Shown here in pieces: positions 52,805 through 62,757 of a DNA stretch of 64,000 bases. The position numbers and the translations under genes are program-made. The stretch's first letter is position 1; each line of letters begins with the position of its first letter. Origin of the DNA: Psychromonas algicola (GTDB taxonomy: Bacteria; Pseudomonadota; Gammaproteobacteria; Enterobacterales; Psychromonadaceae); assembly GCF_004378355.1 (NCBI RefSeq), contig NZ_SNUB01000016.1, forward strand, positions 1 to 64,000. The letters are read 5' to 3'. A model generated the notes under the pieces. The model saw only the letters and a program-made list of their open reading frames with translations, was not told the DNA's origin and did no database searches.

Positions 52805-54355
52805 TTATTTTACAACAAGGTCACCAAAGTAAGGGAAGTTCATTGAGTTAACAATTGGTGTAATGTTTACGTTAGATTTCGCACCCCAAGCAAGGTTCTG
52901 CCAGTGTAGTGGAACGAATGCCGCTTCGTTATAAAGAATTTTTTCAACTTCTTGTAACATTGCAGAACGTTTCGCTGGATCTGTTTCAACATTTGATTTT
53001 TCTACTAACTCATCCACTTTTGCATTTGAGTAGTGGCCACAGTTGTATGCGCCTTTACCTGTTTCTGCGTTACGTGTCATTGTTAAGAATTCTGAAAAGT
53101 TTGCAGAATCTTCTGTATCTGCATGCCAACCAATCATCATCATATCTGCAGAACATTTATCAAACTCAGGCCAGTATTGTGCTTTTGGCATTGTTTTCAA
53201 ATCAACTGTGATACCGATTTTTGATAACATTGACGCCGTTGCTTGTGCAATTTGAGCATCGTTAACGTAACGGTTATTAGGTGCCATCATTGATAATTTA
53301 AAGCCTTTTTCATAACCGGCTTCTTTCATCAATTGTTTCGCTTTTTTAAGGTCGAAACGTGGTGTTAGACTTGCGTCGTAACCTGCATAACCTTCAGGGC
53401 CTTGTTGGCCAGCTGTTGTCGCGAAACCTTTCATGATTTTCTTAACGATTGCATCATTGTTGATTGCATACACAATCGCTTGACGAACACGTACATCTTT
53501 TAATGCTTCATTTGAATTTTGGTTCATTTGTAGCTCAATAATACGTGTTCCACCTAGTGTTACTAAGTCGATATTTTTAGTACGTTCTACACGTTTTTGG
53601 TCATTAGGTGCTACTGGATAAATCATATCCACATCACCTGATAATAGTGCCGCAACACGTGTCGCGTTTTCTTTGATTGGTACTAAAGTGATGTTATCTA
53701 CGTTACCTGGAGAATTAGTATCCCAGTATTTATCAAAGCGTTTAAACTCAACTTTTACACCTTGTTCACGAGATGTAACAATGTATGGACCTGTACCTGA
53801 TACATTTGTTGAAGAGAAAGAGTTACCGTGTTTGATAATGATTGATTTATCAACGCCATCAATTTTGCCCGAGTAGAACTTGCTATCCATTGGGAATAAG
53901 TAAGTTGCTGTATGAAGTACTAACGGGAAAGCGTCAAAAGAAACAAGATCAAATGTGTAATCGTCAATTTTCTTTACTTTCTCAAAAGGTGCAAAGATAC
54001 CTTTGAAGTCTTGAGATGTTTTTAGACGGTTAAATGTCCATACCACATCATCAGCAGTTAGTTTGTTTCCTGAATGGAAAGTTACGCCTTTACGTAGTGT
54101 AAAACGGAATGTTTTTTCATCGATACGTTCCCACTTTGTCGCTAAACGCGGTTCAAACTCTAATTTTTGAGTGAAACGAATAAGTGGATCAAATAGCATG
54201 TGCGACATTTGTAACACACCTGCTGAAAGTTGCTCATGTGGGTCAAGTGTTACTGGGTCTGAATCATATGCAACAGTAATATCAGCGGCAGCGGCTGAGA
54301 AAGTTAAACCTGATGCAAGTAATGCGACAGCTAGTTTTGTTTTAAAAAATTTCAT
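52805..54355 (-). CDS. Peptide-type ABC substrate-binding protein
   Basis: This 516-residue periplasmic protein (SBP_bac_5 family) has a signal peptide ending SAAAA-DITVAYDSDPVTLDPHE. The typical GTGPYIV and LRKGVTFHSGNKLTADDVVW segments are present. Members bind dipeptides, oligopeptides, glutathione or nickel. Gene order here (dual ATPase, binding protein, two permeases) equals E. coli gsiABCD, the glutathione importer, so that or a related peptide is likely but unproven. It is the second gene of the operon. Confidence 0.9.
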   Translation of the reverse strand: MKFFKTKLAVALLASGLTFSAAAADITVAYDSDPVTLDPHEQLSAGVLQMSHMLFDPLIRFTQKLEFEPRLATKWERIDEKTFRFTLRKGVTFHSGNKLTADDVVWTFNRLKTSQDFKGIFAPFEKVKKIDDYTFDLVSFDAFPLVLHTATYLFPMDSKFYSGKIDGVDKSIIIKHGNSFSSTNVSGTGPYIVTSREQGVKVEFKRFDKYWDTNSPGNVDNITLVPIKENATRVAALLSGDVDMIYPVAPNDQKRVERTKNIDLVTLGGTRIIELQMNQNSNEALKDVRVRQAIVYAINNDAIVKKIMKGFATTAGQQGPEGYAGYDASLTPRFDLKKAKQLMKEAGYEKGFKLSMMAPNNRYVNDAQIAQATASMLSKIGITVDLKTMPKAQYWPEFDKCSADMMMIGWHADTEDSANFSEFLTMTRNAETGKGAYNCGHYSNAKVDELVEKSNVETDPAKRSAMLQEVEKILYNEAAFVPLHWQNLAWGAKSNVNITPIVNSMNFPYFGDLVVK

Positions 54356-54434
54356 TTACAACTCCTTGGTGAAAAAATACTTTCGATTATTGTTTTTATT
54401 ATTTTTCATTGTGGTCGAGCATAAAGCAGCAAGT

Positions 54435-56141
54435 TTAAATGCTACTTCTTAACCCTTTAAACTCAGGCATTAACGAAATCAAATGCTGGCTATAAGGATG
54501 TTCTGGTTGAGTAAACAATTGTTCACTTTCATTTACTTCTAATAACTGGCCTTTCTGCATCACACCAATACGATCACACATTTGGCGTATTACAGGTAAA
54601 TCATGGCTAATAAATAGCATGGTTAAGTTTAATTCGTCTTGTAAATCTTTAAGTAGATTTAGAATTTGTGCTTGTACTGATACATCTAATGCAGAAGTGG
54701 GCTCGTCACAAATTAATAAGCGTGGGCGTGTTGCTAATGCGCGAGCAATAGAGATACGTTGACGTTGACCACCTGAAAATTCATGCGGGTATTTAACGGC
54801 AGCCATTCTACCTAAACCAACATGGTCTAATAAATCAAATACAATTTGTTGTATCTGCGATTCGCTTGTTGCTAGTTTATGGAAACGGATTGGCTCTGCA
54901 ATGATGTCATAAATCTTCATTCTAGGATTCATTGAAGTGTATGGATTTTGAAATACCATCTGCATTTGACGACGAATAGGGCGGCGTTCACTCTCTGATT
55001 TTATTGCTGTTAAATCAATGCCTTCAAAAGTGATTTTACCTTCATTCGGTGGAAATAAACCTGTGATAACTCGTGCAATTGTTGACTTACCTGAGCCTGA
55101 TTCACCAACTAAACCAAAGGTTTCACCTTCATTAATACTAAAGCTTACATTTTTGTTGGCTTCAACATATTCACGTTTACTTTCAAAGAAAGAATCTTTA
55201 GTTAGAAATTTTAAACTGACATTTTCCACGTTTAAAAGCGGGCCTTCATAGCTACGCTGCTCTTCACTTTGACCTAACCAATGATTCTTAATGTCTAATG
55301 CTTGATGTTCATGCGCTTCTTCAATGTAACTTACCAAAGGAAAGCGATCTAACTTTCTATCTGAACGAGGTACCGCTGAAATTAAACTACGTGTATATTC
55401 ATGGTCTGGATCGCCTAATACTTTAGCGGTTTCACCAAATTCAACTAAATCGCCACGATACATAACAGCCACTTTATCGGTGACATTAGAGACTACGCCC
55501 ATATCATGGGTTACTAGCATACACCCTACATTTTTCTCAATGCATAAGTTGCGGATAAGAGTCAGAATTTGGTCTTGAATAGAAACATCTAAAGCTGTGG
55601 TTGGTTCATCGGCTATAATAAGATCTGGTTCGCCCGATAAGGCTATTGCAATCACTACACGTTGTCGCATACCACCAGAGAATTGGTGAGGATATTGTTT
55701 AATACGTACTTCAGCTTCTGGGATGCCAACTTGTTCCATTAAACTAATTGCACGTGCTAAAGCTTCTTCTTGAGTGACTTCTAAATTAGCATGAATAGTT
55801 TCAAGTAATTGTTGCTCAACAGTAAAAAGCGGATTGAGCGATGTCATTGGATCTTGGAAAATAAAACCAATTTTATTGCCGCGTATTTTGCGCATTTGCT
55901 CAAGTGTTAGGCCTGATATTTGTTCTCCGTCTAAAAACACTTCACCGCCAGCGATTACTCCTGGAGGGCTCAATAAATCGATAATGGCATTACCTACAGT
56001 AGACTTTCCTGCTCCAGACTCACCTACGACGCCGACAATTTCGCCACGGTTAATAGAGAAAGATAATGATTTTACTGCTGCATGAGTCCCGAATCGTGAA
56101 GGGTATTCAATGCGTAGGTTTTTGACTTCTAATAATGACAT
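54435..56141 (-). CDS. Dual-domain peptide ABC ATPase, GsiA-like
   Basis: This 568-residue protein holds two complete ATPase domains. The first has Walker [10 protein letters not shown], signature FSGGMRQRV and Walker [11 protein letters not shown]. The second has [18 protein letters not shown] and [11 protein letters not shown] linker of about 50 residues joins them. The fused arrangement is that of GsiA/YejF. It heads the operon, with probable regulatory sites upstream (a CRP-like site and an inverted repeat). It is somewhat shorter than E. coli GsiA (about 620 residues). Confidence 0.92.
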   Translation of the reverse strand: MSLLEVKNLRIEYPSRFGTHAAVKSLSFSINRGEIVGVVGESGAGKSTVGNAIIDLLSPPGVIAGGEVFLDGEQISGLTLEQMRKIRGNKIGFIFQDPMTSLNPLFTVEQQLLETIHANLEVTQEEALARAISLMEQVGIPEAEVRIKQYPHQFSGGMRQRVVIAIALSGEPDLIIADEPTTALDVSIQDQILTLIRNLCIEKNVGCMLVTHDMGVVSNVTDKVAVMYRGDLVEFGETAKVLGDPDHEYTRSLISAVPRSDRKLDRFPLVSYIEEAHEHQALDIKNHWLGQSEEQRSYEGPLLNVENVSLKFLTKDSFFESKREYVEANKNVSFSINEGETFGLVGESGSGKSTIARVITGLFPPNEGKITFEGIDLTAIKSESERRPIRRQMQMVFQNPYTSMNPRMKIYDIIAEPIRFHKLATSESQIQQIVFDLLDHVGLGRMAAVKYPHEFSGGQRQRISIARALATRPRLLICDEPTSALDVSVQAQILNLLKDLQDELNLTMLFISHDLPVIRQMCDRIGVMQKGQLLEVNESEQLFTQPEHPYSQHLISLMPEFKGLRSSI

Positions 56142-56226
56142 TTAGTGGATCCCTACAAGTTTAAAATTAGTCTTATTAAACCTGTATCTACTTTTATTTT
56201 GTGACGGAAAGCGTATTAAGGTACCC

Positions 56227-56248
56227 TTATTGCAGTGTAATGCAATAA
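56227..56248. promoter_or_regulatory. Inverted repeat TTATTGCA-N6-TGCAATAA
   Basis: Perfect 8-bp arms are spaced by six bases, about 90 bp upstream of the dual-ATPase start. The symmetry and spacing suit a dimeric regulator. No matching regulator was found nearby. Confidence 0.45.
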
Positions 56249-56273
56249 AGTTATATCTTAGAAGAATTATTTG

Positions 56274-56289
56274 TGTGATCTAGATCATG
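56274..56289. promoter_or_regulatory. CRP-like site upstream of peptide importer operon
   Basis: TGTGATCTAGATCATG has a perfect left half (TGTGA) and the favoured core TCTAGA. The right half, TCATG, matches the consensus TCACA less well. It lies about 130 bp upstream of the operon start. CRP control is plausible for a peptide importer. Confidence 0.45.
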
Positions 56290-56505
56290 CTTGTTGAAGC
56301 TGTTTTTTGTTACAAGTTTAAACTTTCAACAGTCCTAAAATTAAATTTTCAATATTTTAAATCTAATAAATATCTGTTTATATAAAGATTAAGTATTTAT
56401 AGGGTAATTTGTTGATGAATTTTTAAAGCGTAAAATTTCGCTCCTATCTTATTCAATGTTATATTTGCTTTTTAATTCATTGATACTTTTTATCTCGGGC
56501 TGGTT

Positions 56506-56901
56506 ATGAAACATCGACAGGCTGTTTTTTTACAAGAAATGGGGATCTCCCATTGGCAAGTGCGAAAACCGGCATTATTTACAACAGAAAAAGAGCTGAA
56601 ACAACTCAACTTATCTGTATATAAATTATTAGTGGTGTGCACGGAGCAAGATAAAAATCATGCATTAATGAAAGCAATTATTAACGCATTCGGTATTGAG
56701 AGAGATAGCGTTGTTTATTGTTCATTGAATCAGTTTGAAAATCAGCAAGGCACATTGCCTAAATTAATATGGTCAACCTTAGGTGAAATAGAAGTTTCTC
56801 CACATTGTCAGCTATTATATTCACCTTCTTTGGCTGAGCTCAATAACACTCCTTCAGCTAAAAAATCATTGTGGAAACAATTCTGTGCCTATCAACAATA
56901 A
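56506..56901 (+). CDS. holD: DNA polymerase III psi subunit
   Basis: This 131-residue protein matches the HolD pattern. It has an N-terminal QEMGISHWQVRKPALF, the segment that binds the chi subunit, and a C-terminal LYSPSLAELNNTPSAKKSLWKQFCAYQ. HolD links the clamp loader to SSB via chi. Its neighbour rimI overlaps its end by 17 bp, the same order as in E. coli. Confidence 0.88.
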   Translation: MKHRQAVFLQEMGISHWQVRKPALFTTEKELKQLNLSVYKLLVVCTEQDKNHALMKAIINAFGIERDSVVYCSLNQFENQQGTLPKLIWSTLGEIEVSPHCQLLYSPSLAELNNTPSAKKSLWKQFCAYQQ

Positions 56902-57352
56902 TCTTTTAAATCCTTCCATTATTGCAATGGCCGTTACAGATATTCCCGCTGTTTTGACCATTGAATGTGCGGCGCATAGTCACCCGTGGTCAGAAAAACT
57001 CTTTTTAAGTAATTTTGGTAAGCGTTATATCAATCATATACTTATTATTGAAGATGAAATAATCGGTTACTTTATTGCAAGTTATGTTGCTGGAGAAGTA
57101 ACTTTGCTTAATATTGCGATTGCGCCTAAATACCAAGGGAAAGGGCTCGGGCAAAAATTGTTAACTTATTTAATACAGTTTTCACACAAGTTAGAGCAGC
57201 AGGAAATTTGGTTAGAAGTAAGAGCATCAAACCAATCCGCTATTGCTATTTATCAAAAGTTAGATTTTGTAGAAGTGGATATTCGTCCTGCTTATTACCC
57301 TGCTGAAAATGGTCGAGAAGATGCCATTGTGATGTGTTGTTACATACAATAG
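56885..57352 (+). CDS. rimI: Ribosomal protein S18-alanine N-acetyltransferase
   Basis: This 155-residue GNAT enzyme acetylates the N-terminal Ala of ribosomal protein S18. RimI hallmarks are HSHPWSEKLFLSNFGKRY, GKGLGQKLL as the acetyl-CoA loop, EVRASNQSAIAIYQKLDF and YYPAENGREDAIVM. The start is probably the GTG at 56885 inside holD. An internal ATG at 56927 would remove residues that RimI normally has. Confidence 0.9.
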   Translation: MPINNNLLNPSIIAMAVTDIPAVLTIECAAHSHPWSEKLFLSNFGKRYINHILIIEDEIIGYFIASYVAGEVTLLNIAIAPKYQGKGLGQKLLTYLIQFSHKLEQQEIWLEVRASNQSAIAIYQKLDFVEVDIRPAYYPAENGREDAIVMCCYIQ

Positions 57353-57407
57353 CCATATACTGTAATTTATAGTGGTGAGTTGTTGTTATTTATAATTTGG
57401 AATTTTT

Positions 57408-58151
57408 ATGATTTCTAAAAATCAGTTAAAACTTATTCATTCTTTAGATCAAAAGAAGCAACGTAAAAAATCTGGCCTATTTCTAGTGCAAGGTGAAAAA
57501 AATGTTGCTGAATTATTCGAATCTGATTTTGAGATCGTTAATTTATTTGCAACAACAGACTATATTAATAAACAAGCAAGTTTATTAAGTGCTAAGCAAT
57601 TAGTCGGGCTTACCATTGACAGTACAGCTGAAGAATTACAAAAAGCTGGAACCTTGAAAACCAACAATAGTGTTATTGCGATTGTAAAATGTAAAACATC
57701 TGAAGTGCCAGAAATTACTCATAATGAGCTTATTCTAGTGTTAGACCAAGTTGGCGATCCTGGTAACTTAGGGACAATTATACGTGTGGCAGATTGGTAT
57801 GGGATTAAAAAAATTGTTTGTAGTACTGATTGTGCCGATCTTTATAACCCTAAAGTAATCGCAGCTACTATGGGCTCTTTTGCTCGCGTACAAGTTAGCC
57901 ATACAGACTTAACAGAATATCTCGCTTCTCAAAATACGCCTATTTATGGTGCTTTTTTAGAAGGAGAAAATATTCATAAAAGTAAATTATCAAGCAGTGC
58001 ATTTATTGTGATGGGAAGTGAATCTCATGGTATTTCTGAAGCTGTTGGAAAATTTGTTACTCATAAAATTACCATTCCTAATTTCGGACAAGCTGAATCA
58101 TTAAATGTAGCGATGGCAACGGGAATTATTTTAGATAACTTTAAGCGCTAA
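57408..58151 (+). CDS. SpoU/TrmH-family RNA methyltransferase
   Basis: This 247-residue trefoil-knot methylase of the SPOUT superfamily has the three SpoU motifs: LVLDQVGDPGNLGTIIRVA, VMGSESHGIS and IPNFGQAESLNVAMA. It has an N-terminal L30e-like substrate domain. It should 2'-O-methylate rRNA or tRNA with SAM, but the exact target cannot be read from sequence. It is downstream of rimI. Confidence 0.88.
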   Translation: MISKNQLKLIHSLDQKKQRKKSGLFLVQGEKNVAELFESDFEIVNLFATTDYINKQASLLSAKQLVGLTIDSTAEELQKAGTLKTNNSVIAIVKCKTSEVPEITHNELILVLDQVGDPGNLGTIIRVADWYGIKKIVCSTDCADLYNPKVIAATMGSFARVQVSHTDLTEYLASQNTPIYGAFLEGENIHKSKLSSSAFIVMGSESHGISEAVGKFVTHKITIPNFGQAESLNVAMATGIILDNFKR

Positions 58152-58210
58152 TGTTAAGTTACTGCTATTCATTAGCGATTAAGAAAAGCGAATAAAAAAT
58201 AAATAACAAT

Positions 58211-58699
58211 TTAAACACCATTGAATTTGAGTGGTGTTTTGCATTTCCTACACAAATAATGAGTGCCTTTTGCTACTTTATTATGTCGGCGAATAGTCAA
58301 CTGATGTTCAGAGCAGGCGCAGCGATAATCAAATAACTTTCCTTGTACATCTGTAATATCCAGTTGATGAGTTGTACTCGCTGGCAGTTTAAAAACTTGC
58401 GTCATTATATTTTGCCACTCTTTACCGTGAGGCCTGACTTTACCAAATAACTGATAAGTGATGAGATGAGCTATTTCATGAGCGACAACTTGCTCAAGGA
58501 AAATCTCTTTATTTTGTAGATACAAAATAGGATTAAACTTAAGTATGTTTTTCTGTAAATATGCACTCCCTGCACTGCGTCCGCGTTGATTAAAAAAGTA
58601 AGTTGGACGTGGGAAAGCTCGATCAAAAAAGCACTCGGCTAAAATGAAACAATCTTCACCTTTCACTGCGAGTGCTTTTTTATCTTCGAACGTTAACAT
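58211..58699 (-). CDS. sprT: SprT-family zinc protein
   Basis: This 162-residue protein has the HExxH motif (AHEIAH) for zinc. The C-terminal zinc ribbon, with its four Cys (CACS and CRKC), is conserved in SprT. The family is widely conserved, but its cellular target in bacteria is not well known. It lies 20 bp downstream of metK, a common gammaproteobacterial pairing. Confidence 0.88.
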   Translation of the reverse strand: MLTFEDKKALAVKGEDCFILAECFFDRAFPRPTYFFNQRGRSAGSAYLQKNILKFNPILYLQNKEIFLEQVVAHEIAHLITYQLFGKVRPHGKEWQNIMTQVFKLPASTTHQLDITDVQGKLFDYRCACSEHQLTIRRHNKVAKGTHYLCRKCKTPLKFNGV

Positions 58700-58719
58700 T
58701 AGTCTTCTTTATATAAGAT

Positions 58720-59868
58720 TTAAAATGCTGCTGCTTTTAAGTCTTCAACTTTGTCTAATGATTCCCATGGGAATTGTTCACGCCCAAAGTGTCCGTATGC
58801 TGCCGTTTCTTTGTAGATAGGTTTGATTAAATCTAACATTTCAATCAGGCCGTAAGGGCGTAAATCAAAATGCTCACTCACTAAGCTAACGATCAAATCT
58901 TTTGCTACTTTTTCAGTACCAAATGTTTCAACACTAATTGAAGTTGGTTCTGCAACACCAATTGCATATGATACTTGAATCTCACAACGATCTGCTAAAC
59001 CAGCCGCTACGATATTTTTGGCCACATAACGTGCTGCATACGCGGCACTACGGTCAACTTTTGATGGATCTTTACCTGAAAATGCACCACCACCGTGACG
59101 AGCTGTACCGCCGTAAGTATCAACGATGATCTTGCGACCTGTTAATCCACAATCACCTACTGGACCACCAATGACAAAGCGACCTGTTGGATTGATATGG
59201 AATTTAGTGCGTTCTGATAATAATTCTGCTGGTAATACAGGCTTAATGATCTCTTCCATTACCGCTTCAACTAAGTCTGATTGCTTAATATCTTCACGGT
59301 GCTGTGTAGAAAGTACAACAGCATCAATACCAACAATTTTTCCTTGGTCGTAAGCAAAGGTGACTTGACTCTTAGCATCTGGACGTAACCAGTCTAGTTG
59401 ACCACTTTTACGAACTTCAGCCTGTTTTTTTACAAGGCGATGAGCATAAGTGATAGGTGCAGGCATATAAACTTCTGTTTCATTAGTCGCGTAACCAAAC
59501 ATTAAACCTTGGTCACCAGCACCTTGTTCGCGTGGATCTGAACGGTCAACACCTTGATTGATATCTGGAGATTGTTTACCGACAACATTTAATACAGCAC
59601 AAGAGTCGGCATCAAAGCCCATTTCTGAACTTGTATAACCAATTTCACGCACTGTATTACGAGTAATTTCTTCAATATCAACCCATGCATCAGTAGTAAT
59701 TTCACCACCGACCATGACCATGCCAGTCTTTACATAAGTTTCACAAGCAACTCGTGCTTTTGGGTCTTGCTCTAAAATTGCATCAAGTACCGCATCAGAG
59801 ATTTGATCGGCGATTTTATCTGGATGACCTTCAGAAACTGATTCTGAAGTAAATAAATCACGAGACAT
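58720..59868 (-). CDS. metK: S-adenosylmethionine synthetase
   Basis: This 382-residue enzyme makes SAM from methionine and ATP. Hallmarks are the N-terminal [31 protein letters not shown] and the P-loop-like [19 protein letters not shown]. Length and motifs are standard. An AGGAG site precedes the ATG. A perfect MetJ half-box unit (AGACGTCT) lies about 65 bp upstream, so methionine repression is likely. Confidence 0.96.
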   Translation of the reverse strand: MSRDLFTSESVSEGHPDKIADQISDAVLDAILEQDPKARVACETYVKTGMVMVGGEITTDAWVDIEEITRNTVREIGYTSSEMGFDADSCAVLNVVGKQSPDINQGVDRSDPREQGAGDQGLMFGYATNETEVYMPAPITYAHRLVKKQAEVRKSGQLDWLRPDAKSQVTFAYDQGKIVGIDAVVLSTQHREDIKQSDLVEAVMEEIIKPVLPAELLSERTKFHINPTGRFVIGGPVGDCGLTGRKIIVDTYGGTARHGGGAFSGKDPSKVDRSAAYAARYVAKNIVAAGLADRCEIQVSYAIGVAEPTSISVETFGTEKVAKDLIVSLVSEHFDLRPYGLIEMLDLIKPIYKETAAYGHFGREQFPWESLDKVEDLKAAAF

Positions 59869-59924
59869 ATGTGCTCCTATATATTCTATTTAAGTTCTTA
59901 TTTAACTAAATTCTTTGGATGTTT

Positions 59925-59940
59925 TTACATCTAGACGTCT
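59925..59940. promoter_or_regulatory. MetJ-like operator upstream of metK
   Basis: A perfect met-box octamer AGACGTCT (59933-59940) is directly preceded by TTACATCT, a weaker second box (five of eight), which fits tandem MetJ binding. The site lies 57-72 bp upstream of the metK start, a suitable place for repression. Confidence 0.7.
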
Positions 59941-60125
59941 ATAATACATTCTTTTATGATGATTAACACCTTATTATTTGATATTAAGATGAACTGTTTG
60001 ATGACTTTGATAGTCAATAAGGTTTAAAATCAATATATTTACTTAAATGTGTATGCAATAGAGCTACAATATGCTGCATTTTTGTTTTTTCCGGTTTCTG
60101 TCTGCTCTGTATTATTGAGATTTTT

Positions 60126-61499
60126 ATGCTTCTGTTGCTTCAATTAAAGTTTTTTCTGAAAATATTGCTTTCTTCTTTTTGTAGTTTGCCTAGCTTTATT
60201 CGTGGTCTACCTCGTTTATTTTCCAGCTTGCCACGTATCCATATTCTGCTCATCGCTTCGTTATGTGCTTTTGTATTAATTGTTAGTTTAATTCCTACTG
60301 AAATTATTATCGATAAACCTATTAAGCGCGAACTGATATTACCTGCTAGTGATTCTTTAAAAGGTAAATATGCAATCGCTCAACCATTAACAGCCATTCG
60401 TGAAAGTAGTGCTAAATTGTTTCCTGACTTTTCTGGCAATAGAGAAGTTGAAATTACTATTGCAGCTGGTGATACGTTAAGTGGTATTTTCTCAAAGGAA
60501 GGTTTATCTGCAGCTGTTTTACAAGAACTTCAAGAAGCTGATACTGAATACTTACGCTTAGGTAACCTATTTCCAGGGCAAAAAGTCCAGTTATTGATAA
60601 ACCCTAAAAATCAATTATTGTCCTTAAAAATCATTGTAGATCGTGCTCATACATTAAGTTTCACCTTAAAAGATGGGGCTTATGTTCCTCATTTAGAAGT
60701 AAAAGAAGGGGAATGGCGTAATAACTATTATCAAGGTAGTGTGATTGGTAGTTTTTATGTGAGCGCAAAAAAAGCAGGATTGTCTGTTGGTCAAATTCAA
60801 CAAATATCTGGTGCGCTACAGGATAAAATTAATTTTAATAGAGAGTTACGAGCTGGCGACTCTTTCCAAGTGCTTGTTGCTAAAAAATATATTGATGGTG
60901 TTTATAGTTTTGATAGTGAAGTGCTCGCGACTATTATTAAAACTCGCTCTGCTACTTATACTGCATTTTTGCATGAAGATGGACGTTATTACGATAAAAA
61001 TGGGAAAGGCTTAAGTAAGGCTTATCGTCGTTATCCAATAAATGGTAAACACTACGTGACTTCTCGTTTCAATCCTCGTCGTTTACATCCTGTAACCAAA
61101 AGAATTAGCCCGCATAATGGAACTGATTTTAGAGCTAAAGTAGGTACTCGTGTTTATTCTGTTGGTGATGGTGTCGTTACCAGTGCTTATTATCATCCAG
61201 CTGCTGGTAACTATATTGTTATAAAACACGGTCGTAAATATACTTCACGCTTTTTACACTTAAGTAAAATTCTAGTGCGTAAAGGTCAACGAGTTGAAAT
61301 GGGGCAATTAATTGGTCGCTCCGGTAATACAGGGCGTTCGACAGGGCCTCATTTGCATTATGAATTTCATGTTTATAATAAACCAGTGGATCCAATGAAG
61401 GTTAATTTACCTTTATCACAGGAAGTATCGAAAAAAGAGAAAGCAGCATTTAATAAACGTCGCGATTTATTTTTACGTGAAATGGGCGAAATTAAATAA
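60126..61499 (+). CDS. mepM: Murein DD-endopeptidase, MepM type
   Basis: This 457-residue envelope protein is anchored by one N-terminal membrane helix (about residues 38-56). An OapA/LysM-like segment follows (ITIAAGDTLSGIF). The C-terminal M23 peptidase has the zinc ligands in HNGTDF and HLHYE. It cuts peptide cross-links in peptidoglycan to let the sacculus grow. It is divergent from metK. The ATG at 60126 has only a weak ribosome site. Confidence 0.9.
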   Translation: MLLLLQLKFFLKILLSSFCSLPSFIRGLPRLFSSLPRIHILLIASLCAFVLIVSLIPTEIIIDKPIKRELILPASDSLKGKYAIAQPLTAIRESSAKLFPDFSGNREVEITIAAGDTLSGIFSKEGLSAAVLQELQEADTEYLRLGNLFPGQKVQLLINPKNQLLSLKIIVDRAHTLSFTLKDGAYVPHLEVKEGEWRNNYYQGSVIGSFYVSAKKAGLSVGQIQQISGALQDKINFNRELRAGDSFQVLVAKKYIDGVYSFDSEVLATIIKTRSATYTAFLHEDGRYYDKNGKGLSKAYRRYPINGKHYVTSRFNPRRLHPVTKRISPHNGTDFRAKVGTRVYSVGDGVVTSAYYHPAAGNYIVIKHGRKYTSRFLHLSKILVRKGQRVEMGQLIGRSGNTGRSTGPHLHYEFHVYNKPVDPMKVNLPLSQEVSKKEKAAFNKRRDLFLREMGEIK

Positions 61500-61580
61500 A
61501 AATGTCGCATTTTAACTGATAAACTTAATATTATTAATTTTAGTCTATAGTAGAAGAGATAATTAATTTAAGGAGAGCTC

Positions 61581-61922
61581 ATGTTATTAAAAAGCGATGC
61601 ATATGACGCATGTATTGGATATTTTGCAGATAATTTAAATATATTTGAAGGCAAGTCAAATACTGCAAGCGGAACTCCCATTTCGGATATAGTCACTGAT
61701 CAAGTCGCTGATATGTTAATGAGCTTTTGTTCTCAACAAACACAATTAAGTAATGAAGTACGCTTAACGGTAGTTGCTGAAGGTGATCGTTTGGTTGATG
61801 ATATTGAGCAAATATTAGGAATGCATTGGAATAATGCCGCAACGCCTGAGCAAAAAGAATTTATTGAAGAGTATTTTTTATTGTTAAAAAATAGTTTAGA
61901 TTCTCAAGTTAATAATTTATAA
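61581..61922 (+). CDS. Conserved small protein, DUF3802-like
   Basis: This 113-residue acidic soluble protein matches my memory of DUF3802 proteins of Vibrio and Shewanella in layout: a YFADNLNIFEGKS N-terminus and a VDDIEQILG...EYFLLLKNSLDSQVNNL C-terminus. Function is unknown. A strong AAGGAGAG site precedes the ATG, and it lies downstream of mepM. Confidence 0.65.
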   Translation: MLLKSDAYDACIGYFADNLNIFEGKSNTASGTPISDIVTDQVADMLMSFCSQQTQLSNEVRLTVVAEGDRLVDDIEQILGMHWNNAATPEQKEFIEEYFLLLKNSLDSQVNNL

Positions 61923-61980
61923 ACAAATATTTTGAGCCATTAAGCCTTTTAAAAGCTACTTTTAAAAATCTTAAAAATAA

Positions 61981-62009
61981 AAAACCAATCCATTAGGATT
62001 GGTTTTTTG
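61981..62009. terminator. Terminator between convergent genes
   Basis: AAACCAATCC and GGATTGGTTT form a 10-bp stem with a four-base loop. A T run follows on the plus strand and a long A run precedes it, so both strands can terminate here. Confidence 0.88.
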
Positions 62010-62032
62010 CTATTCGGACTTAGCTTAATTAT

Positions 62033-62506
62033 TTAAGCTAATGTGTGGTGTAAGTGAATGATCTCTAACAGTTGATCTTCACGTTCAAAGCGACTTTCCA
62101 TGATTTGACCTAACTCAGATAAATCATCGTCAAAGTTTAATAACTTCTGTTCCGTTGCATTTTCTGCATAGTTATCATTAAAATTTAATGCCGTATCTGT
62201 GGTTGTATTAATACGAGAGTACAACTCCTGTGCAATTTTTAAGTTTTCTTCGCCATGAAGCTTTGAAGTCTCAATTATTTGTTCGTAAACTTCAAAGTGT
62301 CCCGTTGAAGCATAATCTAATAAACTTTGGCAAAACTCTGTAATTAAAGCTTGCTCTGGTAATCCACGCTTTTCTTTTTGATAAGGTGGAAGACCCGCTA
62401 ATTGACAATATAAAATGACTATTTTTTGGCGACTATCTAACCATTTATCCAACACAGAAAGTGTGCCACCCCATTCTTCTTTTGCATGCGCGAGTTTGGT
62501 AAGCAT
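62033..62506 (-). CDS. rsd: Regulator of sigma D (Rsd/AlgQ family)
   Basis: This 157-residue all-helical protein should bind sigma-70 in the cytosol and lower its availability in stationary phase. Family signs are DKWLDSRQKIVILYCQLAGLPP, FCQSLLDYASTGHFEVYEQI and SELGQIMESRFEREDQLLEI. It is divergent from nudC, as in other gammaproteobacteria where rsd, nudC and hemE cluster. A strong AGGAGG site precedes the ATG. Confidence 0.88.
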   Translation of the reverse strand: MLTKLAHAKEEWGGTLSVLDKWLDSRQKIVILYCQLAGLPPYQKEKRGLPEQALITEFCQSLLDYASTGHFEVYEQIIETSKLHGEENLKIAQELYSRINTTTDTALNFNDNYAENATEQKLLNFDDDLSELGQIMESRFEREDQLLEIIHLHHTLA

Positions 62507-62757
62507 AAAACCTCCTGAGAAAAGAACATAATAATATACATTTATTTTATATATAACAGAAAAAAATTACTGTGAGCTTATACCCATTGTAAAAATCCAA
62601 AGTGTAAAACTTTAGTCGTAACCGTTATGATTCTGTATCATAACGGTTTTTATCGATGAAACAATTTTTAACCTTTAGTTTGTTAAAGCAACATTGTTGA
62701 GTCTAAGTTTGTTATAATTAAAACATCCAAACCAATTCAAAGAAACGAGTATTGAGC

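Larger units (their letters stand above)
56142..56505. other. Intergenic region between importer operon and holD
   Basis: This 364-bp divergent region holds the two candidate regulatory sites listed separately and is otherwise AT-rich. No gene was seen. Promoters for both directions must lie here. Confidence 0.5.

Noticed and set aside
50755-56141. Nickel importer serving urease
   Set aside because: The binding protein and dual ATPase look like the peptide/glutathione branch, and the operon is 12 kb from the urease genes. No nickel-specific feature is visible, so only a peptide-type call is kept.
62680-62720. Clear sigma-70 promoter for nudC
   Set aside because: TATAAT at 62713 is good, but no -35 box lies at a normal distance (the nearest, TTGTTG, is only 13 bp away), so it is not listed.
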